A stretch of DNA of 64,000 nt from Syntrophaceae bacterium UBA2251 (GTDB lineage: Bacteria > Desulfobacterota > Syntrophia > Syntrophales > UBA2251), in assembly GCA_002347815.1 (NCBI GenBank), contig DDXV01000020.1:1-64000 (forward strand), given 5' to 3'. Both the position numbers and the translations under genes were made by a program. This document shows, piece after piece, positions 1 through 7,156 of this stretch. The number at the start of each line of letters is the position of its first letter. The stretch's first letter is position 1. The notes below the pieces were generated by a model. That model saw only the letters and a program-made list of their open reading frames with translations. It had not been told where the DNA came from and ran no database searches.

Positions 1-36
1 AAACAGGCCCAGGAAGAGGTCGTTCAGGAGAAATAA
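1..36 (+). CDS. C-terminal tail of a truncated gene (unknown)
   Basis: Frame 1 reads KQAQEEVVQEK and then a TAA stop. The charged, Glu/Gln-rich tail resembles the end of a coding region that starts before the window. Only eleven codons are visible, so no family can be assigned and the frame could be accidental. Confidence 0.3.
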   Translation, partial: KQAQEEVVQEK

Positions 37-196
37 AGGACCATTGACCCCACCGGCATCAGATTGCCTGTCCCGGGCCAAGGTCATCAACCATTGATAA
101 GGCTTTGCTCTTGACGACTCGGAGTAGAGGGTGGTGTTTTACCTGTGGTACGCACCCTTTTCGGGCACTGTCTCCCATCGTCACACGGATTTACCC

Positions 197-934
197 CTAT
201 GCCGTATCGTCAGACGGCCGTGACCTCAGGAAGCGGCGCCGGTCTTCCATGAAGCTTTTGTAGATCCGATAGTGCCCCGTTTCTTCGTAGATCAACGTCT
301 TTATAGGCGTTGCATCGAAGCTGTAAATGACGGCGCCGGGGCATGCCAGAAGAAGCGGGGAATGGGTGGCGATGATGAACTGGGCATCCCGGCCGTCGTC
401 GGCGCTTGTCAGGATCTCCAGAAGATCGATCTGGCTGCGTGGGGATAAGGCCGTTTCCGGTTCGTCCAGGAGGTAGAGACCCTTCAGGCGGTAACGGCTC
501 CGGAAAAAGGACAGGAGCGACTGGCCGTGCGACTGCGTCAGGAGCGACTTTCCACCGAAATACCTGAGTTGGCCAGGGTCGGCCGCCGCCCACTCATCCA
601 GAATCTGGGCGAAGTGGTGAAAGATGGCGGACCCGAAGTACGATCCGGGCACGCGGCCCGATGTCCACGTCACGTTCAGGCAGCGATGAAACTGGTCCTC
701 GTACGGATTGTTCTCGAAGCGGGACCGTGACACATCGCGCCAGATATGGATTCCGCAACTCCGGGCGAGCGCCTCCAGGAGTGTGGACTTGCCCGTTCCG
801 TTTTCTCCGACGAAAAGGGTCACGGGCGTTGTGAACGGGATGTATTGGGGCTGTGAAAAAATAGGCAGGTTGAACGGGTAACGATCCCGCAGGGGATACT
901 TGTCCGGGTGAATCGTGACGCGTTCAAGATGCAT
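197..934 (-). CDS. AAA family ATPase (predicted ABC-like ATP-binding protein)
   Basis: A single-domain ABC/SMC-like ATPase of about 245 residues, of the stand-alone 'predicted ATPase' type. The Walker A motif GENGTGKST lies near residue 43, Walker B is LYLLDEPETALSP, and an H-loop follows in IATHSPLLL. It has no membrane segments and no adjacent permease, so it is probably not a transporter subunit. Its substrate or partner is unknown. The ATG at 934 is chosen because the sequence upstream of it loses family character and runs into the preceding gene. It lies 11 bp downstream of the cupin gene on the same strand and is probably co-transcribed with it. Confidence 0.8.
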   Translation of the reverse strand: MHLERVTIHPDKYPLRDRYPFNLPIFSQPQYIPFTTPVTLFVGENGTGKSTLLEALARSCGIHIWRDVSRSRFENNPYEDQFHRCLNVTWTSGRVPGSYFGSAIFHHFAQILDEWAAADPGQLRYFGGKSLLTQSHGQSLLSFFRSRYRLKGLYLLDEPETALSPRSQIDLLEILTSADDGRDAQFIIATHSPLLLACPGAVIYSFDATPIKTLIYEETGHYRIYKSFMEDRRRFLRSRPSDDTA

Positions 935-945
935 GTTTTCGACTC

Positions 946-1281
946 CTATTTGACCAGGACCAGCAGCATCTTGAAGCGGTCCGTGGCTTTGACCGCATGG
1001 GGACGGTTGGCCGGCATGATGATCATGTCGCCTTCCCGGACGGTGTGCCATGTTTCCGAGATCATGATCTCGCCCCGACCTTCCAGGGCGTACACCAAGG
1101 CGTCGAACGGCGCCGTATGTTCACTGAGGCCTTCACCCGCATCGAAGGCGAACACCGTGACGGTTCCCGTTGCTTTCTTGATGATCTCGCGGCTGACGAT
1201 GGAATGCGTCTGATAGACGGCCAGATCGGCCAGCTTCAGCGGCTGGGCGATCAGATTGCCCTCGACGGTTGTCTTGTTCAT
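946..1281 (-). CDS. Cupin domain-containing protein
   Basis: A 111-residue single-domain cupin (small beta-barrel). The two cupin motifs are visible as SEHTAPFDALVYALEG, with a possible metal-binding His, and GDMIIMPANRPHAVKA. Small cupins of this type occur widely and can be sensors, isomerases or stabilisers; no substrate can be inferred here. The ATG at 1281 is supported by a strong Shine-Dalgarno sequence (GGAAGGAGG) eight bases upstream. The longer frame has no such site. It lies just upstream of the ATPase gene. Confidence 0.85.
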   Translation of the reverse strand: MNKTTVEGNLIAQPLKLADLAVYQTHSIVSREIIKKATGTVTVFAFDAGEGLSEHTAPFDALVYALEGRGEIMISETWHTVREGDMIIMPANRPHAVKATDRFKMLLVLVK

Positions 1282-1505
1282 CGATCTGCCTCCTTCCCGG
1301 ATTAAGTTCAGTCCTTCCAATCGGAAATATCATGCGCAAGCCGATGGGATTTTGCGGGAACATCAGCGTGGCGCCCCTGCCGCCCCGTTCGCCGCAACAA
1401 TGGCCTGTTGCGCCAACTCGAGGGATCTGTGTGGTTCAACTGGATGCGCCTCTTTTCCGAGGTTCCGTCCGCCGGGGAGTTGCCCTCCCTGCGGTCTCTT
1501 CAACA

Positions 1506-2261
1506 TCAGAAAAGCAAAAGACCGTAGGCCCAGGCCGCCGCCGTGAGGAGGACCGTGGATTCCGCGATCTCGCACGCGGCCCCCAGGGTGTCGCCCGTGA
1601 AGCCGCCGATCTTGCGCCGGCTGTAAGCCGACACGGCCGCCGTGGCCGCCAGCGCCAGAACGGCGGCGGCGACCCCCATCCACTGGGCGAGAAGGCCGCC
1701 CGCGATCACGAGAAAACACGCTCCCCAGACCGCGTTGGCCCAGGAGCGGCGGCGGAGGAAGCGCGAGGCCAGTCCGCCCTCGGGGCGGGCATAGGGGAGG
1801 GCCGTCATCATGGCCAGCGGGGCGACGCGGCCGGCGACGGGCGTCAGGAGGATCAGGGCCGTCCGCCGCGGAAGCTCCAGGGTCGTCAGGGCGCCGACCT
1901 TGATCAGAATGACGAATACGATCGCCATGACCCCCATCGCGCCGATGCGGCTGTCCCGCATGATGGCGAGCATCGTTTCCCGGTCGCGGGCGCTGAAGAA
2001 TCCGTCCGCCGTATCGGCGAGCCCGTCCATGTGGAGACCGCCGGCGAGCTTCACGAGGATGAGCACCGTCAGCGTACTGGCGATGGCGGGGGGCAGAAGC
2101 TGCGAGACCAGGAAATCGAACAGGGCGGCGAGGGCGCCGACCAGCAGACCGACCAGGGGGAAGAAGGGGGCGCACCGCTCCAGGTCGGCCCCGGCGCCCC
2201 GAAACCGCCGGGGGACGGGCAGGACCGTGAGAAACTGGAGGGCGGCGAAAAATGCCTTCAT
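1506..2261 (-). CDS. cobS: Adenosylcobinamide-GDP ribazoletransferase
   Basis: CobS joins adenosylcobinamide-GDP to alpha-ribazole (or its phosphate) to complete adenosylcobalamin in the membrane. The 251-residue protein is strongly hydrophobic with several membrane spans. It carries the family's acidic GGLHMDGLADTADGFF segment near residue 75 and a C-terminal GGFTGDTLGA motif. The length is normal for the family. Its ATG overlaps the cobT stop by four bases (ATGA), so the two are translationally coupled. It is the last gene of the cbiR-cobU-cobT-cobS operon. Confidence 0.95.
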   Translation of the reverse strand: MKAFFAALQFLTVLPVPRRFRGAGADLERCAPFFPLVGLLVGALAALFDFLVSQLLPPAIASTLTVLILVKLAGGLHMDGLADTADGFFSARDRETMLAIMRDSRIGAMGVMAIVFVILIKVGALTTLELPRRTALILLTPVAGRVAPLAMMTALPYARPEGGLASRFLRRRSWANAVWGACFLVIAGGLLAQWMGVAAAVLALAATAAVSAYSRRKIGGFTGDTLGAACEIAESTVLLTAAAWAYGLLLF

Positions 2262-3322
2262 GAATCCGCCTTGGAGACGTTTGCCTCATCGAAGGTCGCG
2301 ACGTCCGTGAGAACGCGCACGGCGGCCTCCACCAGGTGCATGGCCAGCGCCGCCCCCGTTCCCTCGCCCAGACGCAGGTCCAGATCGAGGAGCGGCCGCT
2401 TGCCCAGGCAATCCAGGGCAATCCGGTGCCCCGGCTCGGGACTCCGGTGGGAGGCGATCATGGCGTCGAGACTCCGGGGGGCGATCCGGGCGGCGAGGAT
2501 GGCGCCGGCCGTGGAGATGAACCCGTCCACGAGAACGGGTTTCCGCTGCGCCGCCGCGCCGAGGATCAGCCCGGCGATGCCGCCGATCTCGAAGCCGCCG
2601 ACCGCGGCGAGGACGCCGACGGGGTCGGCGGGGTCCGGGGCGTTGACGGCGAGGGCCTGTTCGATCAGGGCGATCTTACGCCGGAGGCCCGCATCGTCGA
2701 TCCCCGTGCCGCGACCCGTCACGTCCGCAACGGGGCGGCCGCTGTAGAGGGCGACGATGGCGCTGCTGGGGGCGGTGTTGCCGATGCCCATCTCGCCGGC
2801 GCCGAAGACGTCCGTCGTCGGTCCCAGGTCCTGGGCCACGGCGATGCCGGCCTCCAGGGCCGCCTGTGCCTGTTCGCGCGACATGGCGGGGCCCGCGGTC
2901 ATGTCCCGGGTGCCGGCGGCGATCCGCCGCGACAGGATACGGCCGGCGTCGGCCAGATCGCTCAAATCCCCCGCGACGCCCAGATCGACGACGACCACCT
3001 CCGCCCCGGCGAGGCGCGCCAGGGCGTTGATCCCCGCGCCTCCCCGGACGAAGTTGCGGACCATCTGGACGGTCACCTCCTGCGGGTACCGGCTGACCCC
3101 GCGGGCGGCGACGCCATGATCCGCCGCCATCGTGACGATCGTCTTCCGGTCAACGGGCGGCTGCGCGCTCCCGGTGATGCCGGCGAGATCCTCCGCGAGA
3201 TCCATCAGGCGGCCGAGCGCCCAGTGGGGCATGGAGAGCTGTTCCAGGCGCGCGTGCGCGCGGGCGCGGGCCCCGGCGTCCGCGGGCGGGATGCTGTTTG
3301 CGACCGTTTCCAGCAGGGTCAT
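2258..3322 (-). CDS. cobT: Nicotinate-nucleotide--dimethylbenzimidazole phosphoribosyltransferase
   Basis: CobT activates the lower-ligand base of a cobamide by making alpha-ribazole phosphate from nicotinate mononucleotide. The 354-residue protein is of normal family length. It has the glycine-rich GAGEMGIGNTAPSSAI segment and the C-terminal LGEGTGAALA motif with the catalytic Glu. The ATG at 3322 starts MTLLETV and follows a GGAAATAGGA ribosome site. A longer frame extends upstream but looks non-coding. It sits between cobU (96 bp gap) and cobS (4 bp overlap). Confidence 0.95.
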   Translation of the reverse strand: MTLLETVANSIPPADAGARARAHARLEQLSMPHWALGRLMDLAEDLAGITGSAQPPVDRKTIVTMAADHGVAARGVSRYPQEVTVQMVRNFVRGGAGINALARLAGAEVVVVDLGVAGDLSDLADAGRILSRRIAAGTRDMTAGPAMSREQAQAALEAGIAVAQDLGPTTDVFGAGEMGIGNTAPSSAIVALYSGRPVADVTGRGTGIDDAGLRRKIALIEQALAVNAPDPADPVGVLAAVGGFEIGGIAGLILGAAAQRKPVLVDGFISTAGAILAARIAPRSLDAMIASHRSPEPGHRIALDCLGKRPLLDLDLRLGEGTGAALAMHLVEAAVRVLTDVATFDEANVSKADS

Positions 3323-3418
3323 TCCTATTTCCTTTTTCTTGCTTGATCCGGGACGGCGACCGATGGCCTGATGCCGATCCGGGGGAGAATGCCGGTGGAT
3401 TGCGCAGGACCTCACGGC

Positions 3419-3982
3419 TCACGGCGCCCGCCGATGCGCGTCCCCCCCTTTGAGGAACAGGGGCAAGCCGCTGACCATCAGGACAACCGTCTCCGCCGCC
3501 TGCGCCATGACCTGGTTGCACCGCCCGGCCAGGTCCCGGTAGAGCCGGGCCAGGGGGGTGTCCGGGACGACACCCAGACCGACCTCGTTCGTGACGAGAA
3601 TCACCGTCCCCGTCAGCAATTCGCAGGTTCGGATGATGTCCCGGCAGCGGTCGGCGATGTCGTCTTCCGAAACGGCCCGGCCCTGCCGTTCCGCCACGTA
3701 CAGGAGGTTGTTGACCCACAGGGTGAGGCAATCGACGAGCGCCACCCCGTCCCCGCCCCACTGCCGCAGGGCCCCGGCCAGATCGAATTCCTCCTCGATC
3801 GTCGTCCACGCGGCGCCGCTCCGCGCCTCCCGGTGGCGGCGGATCCGCGCGGCCATCTCGTCGTCGAGGACCGGGCAGGTGGCGATGAAGGTCCTTGGAC
3901 CCGCCATCGCCTCGGCCGTCGTCTGGGCGTAGGCGCTCTTGCCGCTCCGGCTGCCGCCCGTGATCAGGACCATCCGCGCCAT
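3419..3982 (-). CDS. cobU: Adenosylcobinamide kinase/adenosylcobinamide-phosphate guanylyltransferase
   Basis: This bifunctional enzyme phosphorylates adenosylcobinamide and transfers GMP to form AdoCbi-GDP, the substrate of CobS. The P-loop [11 protein letters not shown] lies near residue 8 and [17 protein letters not shown] near residue 120, both family hallmarks. The product is 187 residues, typical for CobU. Its ATG shares one base with the cbiR stop (TGATG). The start at 3982 is chosen for that coupling and for the position of the P-loop at the N-terminus; the open frame further upstream is a shadow of cbiR. Confidence 0.95.
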   Translation of the reverse strand: MARMVLITGGSRSGKSAYAQTTAEAMAGPRTFIATCPVLDDEMAARIRRHREARSGAAWTTIEEEFDLAGALRQWGGDGVALVDCLTLWVNNLLYVAERQGRAVSEDDIADRCRDIIRTCELLTGTVILVTNEVGLGVVPDTPLARLYRDLAGRCNQVMAQAAETVVLMVSGLPLFLKGGDAHRRAP

Positions 3983-4773
3983 CAGCAAAGCTCCGCCATG
4001 CGAGTGAGCGAATCCCGGAGATCCTCCCGCGAAAAGACCTCGATCGAGACGCCGCCGCGATAGGTTTCGAGAAAGCCGCGCAGGAACGACCATGCCGCTT
4101 CGGGAACGCCTTTGAGAGAGTGGTGATCGCACCCGCCGTCGATTCCGTGGAGATGGATCATGACCGTTTTCTTTCCGTACGGCGTGAACAGGTCCGCCAT
4201 CGGGAGCGACTGTCTCAACAGGTGCCCCGCGTCCAGACAGACGTTCAGGTCGAGGGCCGCCACGATCGGCGCGACGGCGGTGAAGGGGGCTTCGAGGTTT
4301 TCCACGGCCAGACATTCCCGGTCCACGCCGGTGTCGAAAAGCGCCGCGAGCGACGACAGGCAGTTCTCCCGCCAGCGGTCCAACGCGGCGCTCCCTTCCC
4401 CGGCGGCGGGCTGACCCTCCAGGTGGAGGACGTAGACCGTCGGCGCCAGGGGCAGGGTCCGTTCGTAAAACTTCCGCAGCGTTTCGCCCGCCGCCCGCCG
4501 GACCGCCGCGTCGGGATCGCCCAGGGCCAGATCCGTCGGCAGATGAACGTTGTACCTCAGGTCGTACGCGTTGCCGAGGTGCGCCAGTTCCCGGATTTCC
4601 GTCTCGGCGGGGAGATTTTCGGCCAAGCGGCTTTCGAAGAGCACCAGCTCGATTTCGTCCACGAGGGGCGCGAGAAAGCGGACATTGGGGAGGATCGGCG
4701 CCGGGAGGATATAGGAGGTGGTCCCCAGGCGGAACGGGAAGCGACCCTTCAGGTCCGGCCAGCCGTTGTCCAT
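3982..4773 (-). CDS. cbiR: Cobamide remodelling phosphodiesterase CbiR (TIM barrel)
   Basis: A 263-residue sugar-phosphate isomerase/epimerase-like TIM barrel. The family member from Akkermansia muciniphila hydrolyses the nucleotide-loop phosphoester of cobamides, releasing cobinamide for rebuilding with another lower ligand. Visible features are [20 protein letters not shown] near the N-terminus, [29 protein letters not shown] and [15 protein letters not shown], which supply the metal-binding His, Glu and Asp residues. It is the first gene of the cobU-cobT-cobS operon. That context, with only nucleotide-loop assembly genes, supports remodelling rather than general sugar metabolism. Assignment is from motif pattern and neighbours. 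Confidence 0.85.
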   Translation of the reverse strand: MDNGWPDLKGRFPFRLGTTSYILPAPILPNVRFLAPLVDEIELVLFESRLAENLPAETEIRELAHLGNAYDLRYNVHLPTDLALGDPDAAVRRAAGETLRKFYERTLPLAPTVYVLHLEGQPAAGEGSAALDRWRENCLSSLAALFDTGVDRECLAVENLEAPFTAVAPIVAALDLNVCLDAGHLLRQSLPMADLFTPYGKKTVMIHLHGIDGGCDHHSLKGVPEAAWSFLRGFLETYRGGVSIEVFSREDLRDSLTRMAELC

Positions 4774-4904
4774 CGCGACATGCCTTTCAATCCCCGCTCG
4801 TCATCCGGAACCGGGATTCCTTTCGGGCCGGGGCGAGGCCTCGAACGGATGGGAATTCGATCGCCGACGGTCGTTCCGATCGGATCGCCTGCGGCGTAGC
4901 ACGC

Positions 4905-4947
4905 GCCGGAAGGGCTTGTCAAGGAGCGGTTGACAAGCCCTTCCGGC
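4905..4947. repeat. Perfect 17-bp inverted repeat in the cbiR/btuF divergent region
   Basis: The arms at 4905-4921 and 4931-4947 are exact reverse complements around a 9-base spacer. No T-run follows on either side, so it is not a standard intrinsic terminator. It sits 38 bp before the right-hand gene and 132 bp before the left-hand one, where divergent promoters should lie. Confidence 0.8.
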
Positions 4948-4984
4948 TGGCGTAAGCAGATCGCTCAGGAGCGATTGGCATGTC

Positions 4985-5884
4985 ATGACCCCACGGAAGA
5001 TTCTCCCCGGAACCCTGATCGGGTTCGCACTGCTGTTTTTTTGCCTGCATGCCGCGGCGGCCGACCCGCCGCGGCGGATCGTTTCCCTCGCGCCGAATCT
5101 GACGGAAATCCTCTTCGATCTGGGTCTGGCGGACCGGATCGCGGGGGTCACGGACTACTGCCTCCTGCCGCCGGCCGCGCGGCAGAAACCGAAAGTCGGC
5201 GGGTTCGTCAATCCCTCCCTGGAGGCCGTCGTCGCCCTGCGGCCGGACCTCGTCCTGCTGACGGACGACGGCAATCCGCGCGCCGTCGCGGACCGGCTGC
5301 GGGCGCTCGGCATCCGCACGCACGTTTTCAAAACCGGCCACATTCGGGACCTGCCGCGTGAAATCCGAAGCCTGGGGGAGGTGCTGGCGGTGCCCGGTCG
5401 GGCCCGCGAGCGGGCGGAGACGATGGCGCGGACGTTTGAACGAATCGAGAACCGGGCCCGGACGCGGGGCGCCCCGCGGATCCGCACCGCGCTCTTCATC
5501 ATCCAGCCGGAGCCGCTCATCGTGGCGGGGAAGGGCACGACCATGGACGACGCCCTCACCCTGCTCGGCCTCGTCAACATCGGCGCGGCCGGCCGCGCGG
5601 CCTATCCAAAGCTGTCCCTCGAGTCCGTGCTCGGCCGCAACCCCGACGTCATCTTCATCGCCCGCGGACACGACGACGTCATGGCGTCCGCGGACCGACT
5701 CCTGAAGCGCCTCCGCTCGCTCGACGCGGTCCGCCGGGGGCGCGTCTACACCGTCGGCGATGGCATTCTGCGCCCCGGCCCCCGCCTCGTGGACGCCCTG
5801 GAGGAGATGGCCGGGCGCCTTCAGGGGCGCGGATCGGGCGCGGGGGCGGAACGGGTCAGGCGGTCCGCCCGCGGAGGGCCATGA
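4985..5884 (+). CDS. btuF: Periplasmic cobalamin/cobamide-binding protein (BtuF-like)
   Basis: A 299-residue ABC-transporter substrate-binding protein of the helical-backbone (BtuF/FhuD) class. A signal peptide covers about residues 1-26, ending in CLHAAAA. The mature part opens with RIVSLAPNLTEILFDLGL, typical of corrinoid-binding members, and has the second lobe motif NPDVIFIARG. It is transcribed away from the cob operon, with its cognate permease and ATPase encoded some 16 kb away (btuC, btuD). The 3' end overlaps the convergent flavin reductase gene by 29 bp. Vitamin B12 binding is inferred from family and context; an iron-chelate role cannot be fully excluded. Confidence 0.85.
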   Translation: MTPRKILPGTLIGFALLFFCLHAAAADPPRRIVSLAPNLTEILFDLGLADRIAGVTDYCLLPPAARQKPKVGGFVNPSLEAVVALRPDLVLLTDDGNPRAVADRLRALGIRTHVFKTGHIRDLPREIRSLGEVLAVPGRARERAETMARTFERIENRARTRGAPRIRTALFIIQPEPLIVAGKGTTMDDALTLLGLVNIGAAGRAAYPKLSLESVLGRNPDVIFIARGHDDVMASADRLLKRLRSLDAVRRGRVYTVGDGILRPGPRLVDALEEMAGRLQGRGSGAGAERVRRSARGGP

Positions 5885-6374
5885 TCCGGCCGAAATAGAT
5901 GCGGTGGTAGTCCTTCTGGGGGTAGTTCCCGTCGATGGACGGATCGAGGAAGTGCCCGGGGTCCATGTCCTGCCAGTACATCTTTTTGCACTCGACCACG
6001 AGTTCCGCCTCCGCGTAGGCGGGCGCGGCGACCGCGGACGCGGCGACGGGCGTCAGACCCGACGCGGCGATCTTGTCCAGGTCCCGGCCCGATTTCGTCC
6101 CGATCAACAGTACGGCGGACCGGTACGCCTCCGGAAAGGCGCACAAGGTGAAGCTTTCGTATCGCTCCATGAAGGCGTGGGTGTGGCGCGTCGGACGGAC
6201 GACGACCTGCACGAACGGCATTTTCCACATGCAGCCCATGCTGCCCCAGGCGACCGTCATGGCGTTGTACCGGCCCGCGGCGAAATCCCCGGCGGTGAGG
6301 ACGAGCCACTGCTTTTCCCAAAGGTGGTGGATCCGAACCGACCATTCATGAATGGAAATATCCTCAAGTGCCAT
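5856..6374 (-). CDS. Flavin reductase family protein (flavoredoxin-like)
   Basis: A 172-residue FMN-binding split-barrel protein of the flavin reductase/flavoredoxin family. The motif NAMTVAWGSMGCMWKMPFVQ lies near residue 38. Typical members bind FMN non-covalently and pass electrons between NAD(P)H or Fe-S proteins and acceptors. The physiological partner cannot be read from the sequence. The ATG at 6374 follows a strong AAGGAGG site. It is convergent with btuF. Confidence 0.85.
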   Translation of the reverse strand: MALEDISIHEWSVRIHHLWEKQWLVLTAGDFAAGRYNAMTVAWGSMGCMWKMPFVQVVVRPTRHTHAFMERYESFTLCAFPEAYRSAVLLIGTKSGRDLDKIAASGLTPVAASAVAAPAYAEAELVVECKKMYWQDMDPGHFLDPSIDGNYPQKDYHRIYFGRIMALRGRTA

Positions 6375-6538
6375 GGCGTGCCTCCTTCTGCAATCGTCTC
6401 CGCCCCCGTCGCGGGCGTGTCCGCGGACCCGCCGCGCCGGACGGCGCTCCCGGGCCTTCGCGTCCGGGTTTTCGTATACCGGAATCCCTCCCCGAAAACA
6501 ACCCCGGAACGATCCGCCGGCGAGGCGGATCGCGATGC

Positions 6539-6567
6539 TTGCATTCTTTTGAGCAATTCGCTATAAG
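6539..6567 (+). promoter_or_regulatory. Sigma70-type promoter for the nhaA leader
   Basis: TTGCAT at 6539-6544 and TATAAG at 6562-6567 are separated by exactly 17 bases, close to the sigma70 consensus. Initiation would be near 6574 and would give a leader of about 215 bases ending at the terminator at 6752-6788. Confidence 0.6.
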
Positions 6568-6590
6568 AGGACACAGTTCTTCGGCAGCAG

Positions 6591-6718
6591 GACCCATCAA
6601 CGTTGAGGGGGTGATGCCGGACCGATGACCCCTTCCCCGGGGAGAGCCGGGAAAGGCGATCTTTCAGCCACTCGAACGGAATGCGTTTGAGGTCATAGTC
6701 AAAACGGGTCCATGGGTC
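6591..6718 (+). ncRNA. Candidate riboswitch aptamer upstream of nhaA
   Basis: A closing stem GACCCAT (6591-6597)/ATGGGTC (6712-6718) encloses smaller helices. These include GGGGT (6608-6612)/ACCCC (6628-6632), GCC/GGC around 6646-6657, and CTCGAAC (6671-6677)/GTTTGAG (6685-6691) with one G-U pair. A promoter lies just upstream and an intrinsic terminator just downstream, which is the usual layout of a transcription-terminating riboswitch. The nhaA-I and nhaA-II RNA motifs, described as lithium/sodium-responsive riboswitches, precede nhaA genes in proteobacteria. I cannot verify a match to their consensus by eye. Confidence 0.5.
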
Positions 6719-6751
6719 GAAAGGACTTATGGAGGACAGGGTGATGGCCGG

Positions 6752-6788
6752 GCCGCCATCTGATGACAATCAGGTGGCGGCTTTTTTT
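6752..6788 (+). terminator. Intrinsic terminator in the nhaA leader
   Basis: A 13-bp stem (6752-6764 with 6769-6781, one G-U pair) closes a GACA tetraloop and is followed by seven T residues. It lies between the promoter at 6539 and the small membrane-protein gene at 6802. It would therefore act as an attenuator in the leader rather than as an end-of-operon signal. Confidence 0.85.
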
Positions 6789-6801
6789 ATGGAGGGTTTC
6801 C

Positions 6802-6966
6802 ATGCAGATGCATGTTACAGGTCCAGAATTGATGGTCGTCTTCGTCATGATCCTGCTCGCCTTTTTCTGGCTGATTCCGACCCTTGTGAAGGGGATCGTT
6901 CGGCGTCCGAGAAGGATATTCGGCGGATCCGGGAGCGAGGGCCCATCGCCCGGCCCCACGCGTTGA
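6802..6966 (+). CDS. Small single-span membrane protein (uncharacterised)
   Basis: A 54-residue product with one predicted transmembrane helix (about residues 9-29, MVVFVMILLAFFWLIPTLV). A basic stretch (RRPRRIF) and a Gly/Pro/Ser tail follow. A GGAGGG site seven bases upstream supports the ATG at 6802. An upstream in-frame ATG falls inside the terminator hairpin and is rejected. It is the first gene after the leader terminator and lies 190 bp before nhaA, so it probably shares nhaA regulation. No family is recognised. Confidence 0.55.
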   Translation: MQMHVTGPELMVVFVMILLAFFWLIPTLVKGIVRRPRRIFGGSGSEGPSPGPTR

Positions 6967-6981
6967 AGATTGCGAGATTGT

Positions 6982-7050
6982 TGAGCAGGGCTTCTGTCCA
7001 AAAGGTTGATCGAGAGCTGTCACCTCCGATTCTTCCGGAAGCCCTGCTCA
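6982..7050 (+). repeat. 13-bp inverted repeat (long hairpin) upstream of nhaA
   Basis: TGAGCAGGGCTTC at 6982-6994 is an exact reverse complement of 7038-7050, with a 43-base loop. It lies between the small membrane-protein gene and nhaA. No T-run follows, so it may be an RNA stability or processing element or a second regulatory structure. Confidence 0.6.
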
Positions 7051-7156
7051 CCCGACATGAATATCCGGTGGCTCCGGGGATTCCCATGAACCTGGGACCG
7101 CCCGAGGTCCCGAAGGTCCCGACAGCGGGCCCGAGGAATCCGAGGCGGACAGGCCT

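Noticed and set aside
1269..2747. A 492-codon rightward frame opposite cobS/cobT
   Set aside because: It is a shadow of cobS and cobT, low in complexity and lacking a ribosome site.
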